Origin: Chromera velia
Lineage: Eukaryota; Sar; Chromeraceae
DNA length: 13,144 bases
Reading direction: 5' to 3'
Assembly: GCA_018398765.1 (NCBI GenBank)
Contig: JAHBMJ010000225.1
Coordinates: 40,001-53,144, forward strand
The notes under the pieces were generated by a model that was not told where the DNA came from, ran no database searches, and was given only the letters and a program-made list of their open reading frames with translations. The position numbers and the translations under genes are program-made. Of the stretch, positions 7,618 through 13,144 are shown one piece after another (position 1 is the first letter of the stretch; every line of letters starts with the position of its first letter).

Positions 7618-9189
7618 CACGCACATGCACATTGCATATTGTTCTAGCGTCAGTCATTATTTGGTTTCAGTTCTGGATTTCAGACAGTTTGGCTCCATGG
7701 CTTTGCTTCTGTCTGGAGCCGCTTTTTTTGCCACGTTTCAGTCAGTATGGCAGTCATTGAGTTCTTTTGGAAAGGAGGAATGAATGTTTGGGTGGCTGCA
7801 CATACGCCTTCAGGCAGGAAGTTGTCACGATCCCGCCCATCGCTTCTGTTGTCTTGGTGTTGAAAGCCGGTTGCTTTCTCCTGATCCTCTTTTATACACA
7901 CAGTTTCTTTGTTACCTTGTGCTTGCAATGCGTGCGCATGCAGGTGCTTGCCAGCGATGGCATTTTTGACGTCTGCACAAATGAGGTCAGGGGGCAATTC
8001 ATCAGATGAGTAGGACAAGTAATTGGAAGGAGAGAGTGCCTATCGCGTGTCCTCCCACTGCCATGAGGCTCAATTGTGTATTCTTTCGAAAAATCCGGAA
8101 GTTCCTCTTGCATGATGTTCAAGAGGTTTGCGTAAAGACATCATTGCCGCACGTCTCTTTTCTTGACTCCCCGCCTTGCGCCTCTCTCTTCTCTGCCCCT
8201 TTCCGCTTTTTTCTATCCTTCGTACAAGCTTGTTTGTTTCCTTTCATCTTGTGAAGGCTTTACTCAAACAGAACCGGGCAGAACAGGCATGATCGCTTCG
8301 ACCTTCCTCTACTTCCCCTGGCTTTCTTTTTTTTTGTCTGCAGGATGTCGTGAATCTGGTTCGGAAAAATTTGGCACAGGGAGGGAACGCCCGCACGGCC
8401 GCTGAGGCTTTATGCGAGCGTGCGTCAAAGAGAGGTAGCCTTGACGACAAGACGGCGATCGTGGTTCTCTTCGGGTGGCGTACTGATCTCTTCACATTGC
8501 CAGACGCGGACGGGGCAGAGGATCAGCCTGCCGGGCGGGAGGGGGCGTTTGCTGATGCCGTGACGGCGGTGGAGGGCGGGGCGAGGGGGAAGATGCAGCG
8601 AGCACCCGTCATCCCTCTTCCCCACACAGCGCATCAGCCTGCTGTGTCCCCCGCACTTGCGGCAATGGATTCTGGAGACCTCGACCAGGATCAGAGAAGC
8701 GGGGGGCTGGGGTCAGACTCTCAGTCCCCTACTGGCGTGTCGGACGGAGAAGGGAGAGGGGACGCGGGAGGGGTGAAGAGATCGAGGGTCGTAGACGGAG
8801 ATGGGGAGGAAGGGGGGGAAGCTGCGGCTTCGTCTGGAGGGCCTTTAAAGAAGAAAATAAAGGGGGGGCATGAGGAAGGAGAGGATATGTTTGGAGAGGT
8901 GTCGGAGAAAGAGAAGAAAAAGAAAGAAAAGGAGAAAAAGAATGGATCTGGGTCGATTCTGGAGTCTCTCAGTTTCGACGACGACATTTTTGGTGATTCA
9001 GAAAAGAAGCCTGCTTTCTCGTCGCGTCTCGGCGACGCTGCGTCATTCTCTGGTGTGAAGACAGTGAACGGACAGAAGGAGGAAGAGGAGGGAGATGAAG
9101 ACGATGAAGGGGGCGCGTCTGCATTTCTTGATGACGGAGATGACGAGGAAGACGCAGGAGAGAAAAAAGTGGAAATCTTTGAGATGTGA
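3558..9189 (+). CDS. PP2C-family Ser/Thr protein phosphatase, 11 exons (whole gene)
   Basis: This is a metal-dependent phosphatase of the PPM/PP2C family, which removes phosphate from Ser/Thr using two Mg/Mn ions. The exons are 3558-3756, 4111-4457, 4682-4830, 5264-5321, 5611-5722, 6021-6120, 6478-6562, 6915-6975, 7341-7456, 7944-7985 and 8344-9189. They sum to 2115 bases (704 residues plus stop) and all ten junctions keep frame. An OCRE-like octad repeat occupies about residues 21-63, and an acidic linker 99-167. The catalytic core runs from about 177 to 468: ED190-191, FDGHAG 225-230, CGDSRAVL 313-320, LTKDHKP 329-335, SRSLGD 375-380, LASDGIFDV 411-419 and GSLDDKT 454-460. The predicted metal ligands D226, G227, D414 and D457 are present. 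The tail (470-704) is charged, with Lys clusters 592-596 and 612-622 and acidic patches, suggesting nuclear location (inference). The substrate is unknown. Confidence 0.93.
3757..3776 (+). repeat. GTCA tandem repeat at the intron 1 donor
   Basis: GTCA is repeated four times, followed by GTCAAG, starting exactly at the 5' splice site of intron 1. Each unit is itself a donor-like GTCAGT. Confidence 0.8.
4111..4457 (+). CDS. Phosphatase exon 2: acidic linker and start of catalytic domain
   Basis: The acceptor is ATCTGCAG at 4110 and the donor AAG|GTCAGT at 4458. It encodes residues 67-182. A Gly/Glu-rich stretch is followed by two long Asp/Glu runs (about 103-133 and 148-165), separated by the hydrophobic segment GLFPEYELV. 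The exon ends in LLCGVHQIK, where PP2C domains usually begin. The acidic tract is encoded by GA-rich sequence that could vary in length by slippage. Confidence 0.88.
4682..4830 (+). CDS. Phosphatase exon 3: first metal-binding motifs
   Basis: The acceptor is TTTTTCATGCAG and the donor GTGAGT at 4831 (phase 2). It encodes residues 183-231 plus two bases of 232. GLKSGECEDKFI matches the family's first motif (E190/D191). FAVFDGHAGSE is the hallmark PP2C signature that supplies metal ligands D226 and G227. Confidence 0.93.
5264..5321 (+). CDS. Phosphatase exon 4
   Basis: This 58-base exon lies between GTGCGTGCAG and the donor GTCAGT at 5322. It completes Glu232 and adds residues 233-251 (ending LLAQFRS), the helix that follows the DGH motif in PP2C folds. 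It is assigned from phase, splice sites and position. Confidence 0.85.
5611..5722 (+). CDS. Phosphatase exon 5
   Basis: The acceptor is CTCTCTGCGCAG and the donor GTCGGT at 5723 (phase 1). It encodes residues 252-288, a helical region containing VLQKTLLGAFVTTDNNYL, the usual 'l..aF...d..yl' segment before the DG-[ST]-TA strand. Confidence 0.88.
5811..5830 (+). repeat. G-quadruplex-capable tract in intron 5
   Basis: Four runs of three or more guanines are separated by single T bases (GGGGGTGGGTGGGTGGG), then CGG. This is an ideal short-loop quadruplex pattern on the transcribed-sense strand. Confidence 0.75.
6021..6120 (+). CDS. Phosphatase exon 6: CGDSRAVL motif
   Basis: The acceptor is GAGCATGCAG and the donor GTGCGT at 6121 (phase 2). 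It encodes GATAVTALFYGPDEKG (289-304) and then LLLATAHCGDSRAVLC (306-321), the conserved central beta-strands of PP2C. Confidence 0.93.
6290..6308 (+). repeat. CTGT tetranucleotide repeat in intron 6
   Basis: This short (CTGT)n microsatellite lies in a pyrimidine-rich intron that is otherwise featureless. Confidence 0.7.
6478..6562 (+). CDS. Phosphatase exon 7: LTKDHKP motif
   Basis: The acceptor is TATTTCCAG, the only one in the gene that ends CCAG. The donor is AGG|GTGAGT at 6563. It encodes residues 322-350, including LTKDHKPQDPEERKRVEAEG, matching the family's 'LT.DHkp....E..Ri...GG' motif. Confidence 0.93.
6915..6975 (+). CDS. Phosphatase exon 8
   Basis: This 61-base exon after TTGCGTGCAG encodes residues 351-370 (VINVGGIWRVTPGVQGHKIC), the variable loop between the GG and SRSLGD motifs. 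The donor at 6976 starts a run of GTs every four bases (GTCAGTGAGTGAGTC), which offers frame-shifting alternatives. Confidence 0.88.
7341..7456 (+). CDS. Phosphatase exon 9: SRSLGD motif
   Basis: The acceptor is TATGCATGCAG and the donor ATG|GTCAGC at 7457. It encodes GLSTSRSLGDLPLK (371-384), then VSGLPDISVRSIDFEQDDFM, equivalent to the PP2C 'P.i......D.Fl' strand pair. The donor is immediately followed by a long CT microsatellite. Confidence 0.92.
7462..7618 (+). repeat. Compound CT / T / CA / GA microsatellite in intron 9
   Basis: The tract begins five bases after the donor GT. It has (CT)n to 7514 with two TGTC interruptions, an 11-T run, two (CA)n blocks separated by AAATGCACATG, and (AG)n at 7595-7617. 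The CT and AG blocks are complementary, so the transcript could fold into a long stem with the CA region as its loop. Confidence 0.9.
7944..7985 (+). CDS. Phosphatase exon 10: 42-base micro-exon with ASDG motif
   Basis: This exon of 14 codons encodes VLASDGIFDVCTNE (410-423), including metal ligand D414. It lies between GCGCATGCAG and GTCAGG at 7986. It is phase 0 at both ends, so skipping it would keep frame but remove a catalytic Asp. Confidence 0.92.
8344..9189 (+). CDS. Phosphatase exon 11: end of catalytic domain and charged tail
   Basis: The acceptor is TTTTTGTCTGCAG and the stop is TGA at 9187-9189. It encodes residues 424-704. DVVNLVRKN and the GSLDDKTAIVVLF strand close the PP2C fold. 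The remaining 235 residues are low-complexity: a Gly/Asp/Ser stretch, KRSRVV, KKKIK (592-596), KEKKKKEKEKK (612-622), the segment ILESLSFDDDIFGDSEKK, and acidic C-terminal patches. There is no transmembrane segment. The lysine clusters are candidate nuclear-localisation signals. Confidence 0.92.
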   Translation, partial: DVVNLVRKNLAQGGNARTAAEALCERASKRGSLDDKTAIVVLFGWRTDLFTLPDADGAEDQPAGREGAFADAVTAVEGGARGKMQRAPVIPLPHTAHQPAVSPALAAMDSGDLDQDQRSGGLGSDSQSPTGVSDGEGRGDAGGVKRSRVVDGDGEEGGEAAASSGGPLKKKIKGGHEEGEDMFGEVSEKEKKKKEKEKKNGSGSILESLSFDDDIFGDSEKKPAFSSRLGDAASFSGVKTVNGQKEEEEGDEDDEGGASAFLDDGDDEEDAGEKKVEIFEM

Positions 9190-9654
9190 GGGGCTTTGTG
9201 CTGTACTACCAATAGTGACATGACACATGCCAACCAAAAAAAAAGATAGAATACATACACTATAATCATATATGCAGTTATTGCATCCTTGTAAGAAGCT
9301 GTACGTAACAACGTCATATTCAGACAAATTACCACATTATACATAAATATGTAACATATAATGAAAAACAAGATTAACTCCAGGATTTAATCTGATAAAT
9401 AAAAACAAATTAGGCATCCTTAAATTTTTTTAAAAAGGTAATTTTTTTAGCTAGGTAAAAGATTAAAAGTGTTAGTCACAGTCAGTGATCATTTTCTTAT
9501 AATTTTCTTTGGCAGTGGGGGGTATTGACTTAAAGTTTATTCCTAGCGTCTGGCCTATGCGTCTTTCGTCTCTTCCTTCTGTCCTGGTTACTGCTCTCGC
9601 TGCTAGCTCTCTCTCTCATGCGACCTCATGATACTTGACGCTCCTCCATCGGAC
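9190..9654. other. 3' flank of the phosphatase gene
   Basis: An A-rich segment (nine A's near 9236-9244) and AT-rich DNA follow the stop codon. No canonical AATAAA lies near the stop; the closest match is at about 9398. The part from about 9540 is pyrimidine-rich. It could be the detached 3' end of the minus-strand retrotransposon fossil, separated from it by the transposon that starts at 9655. No gene is seen. Confidence 0.4.
9644..9650. repeat. Left target-site duplication candidate CTCCATC
   Basis: CTCCATCG (9644-9651) matches CTCCATCT (10799-10806) at seven of eight bases, close to the 8-bp duplications made by hAT transposases. Three extra bases (GAC) separate the left copy from the best-matching terminus. 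Confidence 0.5.
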
Positions 9655-10798
9655 TAGGGCTGGGAAAAGGTTCATTGAGAAAAGGTTCAAATCTGAAAAA
9701 GTGAACCTGTTGAACCTGTTTTAAACCTGTTAAACCTGTTGAACCTGTTTTGAACCTGTTTTAGAGGCCAGACGCGCGGCCACTGACACAAAGCCGGCCA
9801 GGCCCGCGCCGCCCGCGGCCGATATAGGTGAAATAAGGAGCTGGAGCTGGAGCCGCGCGCACAGCAACTGTCCCCAGCCGGTTCAATCTATTGTGTCAGA
9901 CAGATGCATGTCAGCATATATCAGCATCATATATCAGCATGAAAACTCATGCTAACGGTTGTAGAAGTAAAGAAGTACACTGACTTACCAAGTTTTCTAC
10001 TTGCAAGGCCCCGCACCAAAATGGATAGTCTTCACTGAAGGAATGAGGAAGTATAGAGTTGAACAAGAGACGTTAAAGGAATGATGAAGTGGACGAGAGG
10101 AGGGTTGAACAAGAATGTTGCTCCTCATACGAAGTACAAAGCAGGTGACACAATATTGCCAATTTACATGATCGGGTGCACTGATAAGTACTCGAAAACA
10201 GAGTTTCAATCCGATTTTATGTGGCAAAAGGTTGAAACGAATGCAAACCCAGATGTTTGGGTGCCATCCGCGATAGCTGGGAGCGGTGGGGGCCATGGGA
10301 GGGAGCAGGGGGGGGGCAACAGGCCGGGCCGGGAGCAGTAGGTCAAAGAGGCGGCAGTGCATGGAGAGGGAGGGGAGGAGCGGGGGCCGCGGGGCAACTG
10401 GTAAGCAGATGAAAGAAAGAAAGAAACGCTGTGACGGTCTTATGTTGACTAAATTGTCATGATTGATACGATTATATAAATTTAATTATGGTATTTTCCA
10501 ATGTTTTCAGGCTTTTTTGATTACTAATTTTCGACTATAAACAGTGAATAACTTGAGACTAGCACCTAATATGAGCGTAAATATTGATTTAAACTATTTA
10601 AAAACACTACTAAGGCATAGATTCTATAATAAAACGTTTTAAAAATGCATTAAAGCCTAATTTAAAAACATAAGATAATATAAAAAAATGAGGTTTCTAT
10701 TAATTAAAAGTGAACCTGTTTTTAAACCTGTTTTTGAACCTGATTCAGGTTCATTACTTCGAAATGAACCTTGAACCTTGAACCTTTTCCTAGCACTG
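9655..10798. mobile_element. Non-autonomous hAT-like DNA transposon
   Basis: The left end reads TAGGGCTGGGAAAAGG. The reverse complement of the right end reads CAGTGCTAGGAAAAGG, a 13/16 match with the CAG-N-G style terminus of hAT elements. Both ends carry AGGTTCA motifs and arrays of (G/A)AACCTGTT: six units at 9702-9762 and three at 10711-10744, then three GAACCTT units. The 15-mer AAAAGTGAACCTGTT occurs at 9697 and again at 10706. CTCCATC occurs next to both ends. The interior has a GC-rich block (9765-9890) and then AT-rich DNA. No transposase is recognisable; an 86-codon frame at 10081-10341 has no known motif. The superfamily assignment is inferred from ends and target duplication only. 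Confidence 0.65.
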
Positions 10799-10805
10799 CT
10801 CCATC
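10799..10805. repeat. Right target-site duplication candidate CTCCATC
   Basis: This sequence directly abuts the transposon's right terminus (CACTG). It is the partner of the copy at 9644-9650. Confidence 0.55.
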
Positions 10806-10838
10806 TGAATGCCTTTTTTGGCATTTGCTAAGTACTTC

Positions 10839-12041
<1,203 letters not shown>

Positions 12042-12143
12042 TTAAAAATTTTATGGTATGGATTGACCACCAGTGATAACACATTTCAATCAATTTCTAA
12101 GTTTTAACGTTTTAGAATTTGTAAATTTAGAATTTGAATGAGA
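12042..12143. other. AT-rich spacer upstream of the retrotransposon fossil
   Basis: The sequence changes abruptly to AT-rich, with stops in the fossil's frame. This marks the likely 5'-truncation point of the element. Nothing else is seen. Confidence 0.45.
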
Positions 12144-12221
12144 TGTATGTAGAAGTTGAAACAGTAGAACTTAAATGACTTTCAAAAACGTTCCGGCCTG
12201 CAAGATTTTATAATAATATTA
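12144..12221 (+). repeat. 78-bp perfect direct repeat, copy 1
   Basis: The repeat starts TGTATGTAGAAGTTGAAACA, includes AACGTTCCGGCCTGCAAG and ends TAATAATATTA. It is identical base for base to 12765-12842, while the flanks differ. Confidence 0.95.
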
Positions 12222-12245
12222 GGATTAGGATTGGGATTAGGATTA
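12222..12245 (+). repeat. Four GGATTA-type hexamers
   Basis: GGATTA, GGATTG, GGATTA and GGATTA begin immediately after copy 1 of the 78-bp repeat. The array resembles, but does not equal, common telomere units (TTAGGG, TTTAGGG). Confidence 0.75.
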
Positions 12246-12764
12246 ATGTCCGAAGGATTGGCCTCCCACCCCAATGCCGAATATCTGACGTGCGGCTTCC
12301 AGAGAAAGCGCCTAGACGTATCAGACCTCCCTGGCCGGTCCACACAGGTCTTGCCTGTGCCACGAATGGATTACATTGAACAATCAATCACCTGCGTATG
12401 TATGCAAGAGGGCTTACTCCATTTCAAAGCAGGGTTTGAAAGGGAACGATCCCAGAATTGCAAATGAACGGCTCGAAGCGAATTTCAAAACCTCCCAACA
12501 TCCCATCCTCCTCTTTTTTCCCTCCTTTTTTGCTTTCTTTGTATCATTCTATACCCTTTCATACTCTTTAATTCTTCTCTCTCTTTCTTTCTCACTTTTC
12601 TAAGTCTCTTAATGCAGCCTATCTAACTCTCTTCCTAAAGCTTGCCAGTAACTCAAATTGTCTCCCTTTTTTCTTTTCTATTCTCTCACTACCTGCAGTG
12701 TCTTTTCATCATAATGTCTTTCAGAAAGGTATCGACATTCTTATCAGCCTCATTCAAAAGTTTC
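12246..12764. other. Interior between the 78-bp repeats; no gene recognised
   Basis: The first half (to about 12480) has mixed composition with short open frames on the plus strand, none with a known motif. The second half is strongly T- and pyrimidine-rich (TCTTTTTTCCCTCC near 12512, CTCTCTTTCTTTCTC near 12578). The whole could be the body of a small unclassified element bounded by the 78-bp repeats. Confidence 0.35.
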
Positions 12765-12842
12765 TGTATGTAGAAGTTGAAACAGTAGAACTTAAATGAC
12801 TTTCAAAAACGTTCCGGCCTGCAAGATTTTATAATAATATTA
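12765..12842 (+). repeat. 78-bp perfect direct repeat, copy 2
   Basis: This copy is identical to 12144-12221 and offset by 621 bases. It is followed by unrelated AT-rich sequence (AACTACGACACAG), not by the GGATTA array. Confidence 0.95.
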
Positions 12843-12986
12843 AACTACGACACAGTTTCTGATAGTTTCTGCGACATTTCCGTTTGATGTTTTAAAGTTT
12901 AAACTTGAAAAATTAGGTGACAACAACTTTAGCAACTAGTCTAGCAATAGCAATGACCCCTGTGCCGGGGGGGGGCACCTCAGCCA

Positions 12987-13005
12987 CAGACATACATAAA
13001 CACAG

Positions 13006-13049
<44 letters not shown>

Positions 13050-13050
13050 A

Positions 13051-13116
<66 letters not shown>

Positions 13117-13144
13117 TACATACACACACACATACACACACACA
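12987..13144 (+). repeat. CA / CATA microsatellite running off the window
   Basis: An imperfect start (CAGACATACATAAACACAGA) leads into long (CA)n runs with scattered CATA and TATA units. It continues to the last base of the window, so its true length is unknown. A small G-run hairpin (GTGCC, nine G's, GGCAC) lies just upstream at 12962-12978. Confidence 0.95.

Noticed and set aside
7216-7783. Open frames across the CT/CA/GA microsatellite on both strands
   Set aside because: Dinucleotide repeats are stop-free by nature. The translated products are simple repeats.
9684-9693. GGTTCAAATC resembles a tRNA B box
   Set aside because: There is no A box or foldable cloverleaf around it. It is part of the repeated AGGTTCA motifs at the transposon end.
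10081-10341. 86-codon frame inside the hAT-like element as a possible transposase fragment
   Set aside because: It has no BED zinc finger, DDE or hAT dimerisation motif, and it ends in a low-complexity Gly/Arg stretch.
12144-12842. 78-bp repeats as a CRISPR array
   Set aside because: There are only two copies, 543 bp apart, in a eukaryotic setting, with no spacer pattern.
12913-13143. Cys/Val-rich open frames in the terminal CA repeat
   Set aside because: They are an artefact of the (CA)n microsatellite.

Overview
The window is nuclear DNA of an intron-rich protist. It has one convincing gene, on the plus strand, with eleven exons and ten introns of about 220-490 bases. Eight of ten acceptors read TGCAG, most donors read GTCAGT, GC content is intermediate, and microsatellites and decayed mobile elements are frequent. 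I infer an alveolate, most likely a chromerid such as Chromera velia. A coccidian is less likely because transposon fossils are present. The sequence alone does not prove the assignment.

Region by region: 1-1830 holds several protein-like reading frames interrupted by stop codons, one well-bounded 72-base exon candidate, and the first copy of a repeated hairpin-bearing module (second copy near 1973). 2040-2720 is an AT-rich island. 2721-3557 is the probable upstream and 5' leader region of the main gene. 3558-9189 is a gene for a PP2C/PPM-family metal-dependent Ser/Thr phosphatase. The spliced CDS is 2115 bases (704 residues plus stop) and stays in frame across all ten junctions. 9190-9654 is 3' flank. 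9655-10798 is a 1.14-kb non-autonomous hAT-like transposon with imperfect terminal inverted repeats, arrays of an AACCTGTT motif near its ends and a probable CTCCATC target duplication. 10839-12041 (minus strand) is a fossil of a non-LTR retrotransposon: the end of the reverse transcriptase, a zinc-knuckle and an RLE-type endonuclease, broken by at least eight stops and two frameshifts. 12144-12842 carries a perfect 78-bp direct repeat flanking 543 bp that begins with a GGATTA array. The window ends in a long CA/CATA microsatellite.

The phosphatase has an N-terminal aromatic octad repeat resembling an OCRE module, an acidic linker, the full PP2C catalytic core, and a long charged tail with lysine clusters and acidic patches. 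This suggests a nuclear or RNA-processing-associated phosphatase, but that is inference. No tRNA, rRNA or CRISPR was found. No wholly new system is evident. The best leads are the OCRE-like/PP2C fusion, the 4-base-periodic splice-donor arrays, the transposon with AACCTGTT arrays, and the unexplained repeat modules.
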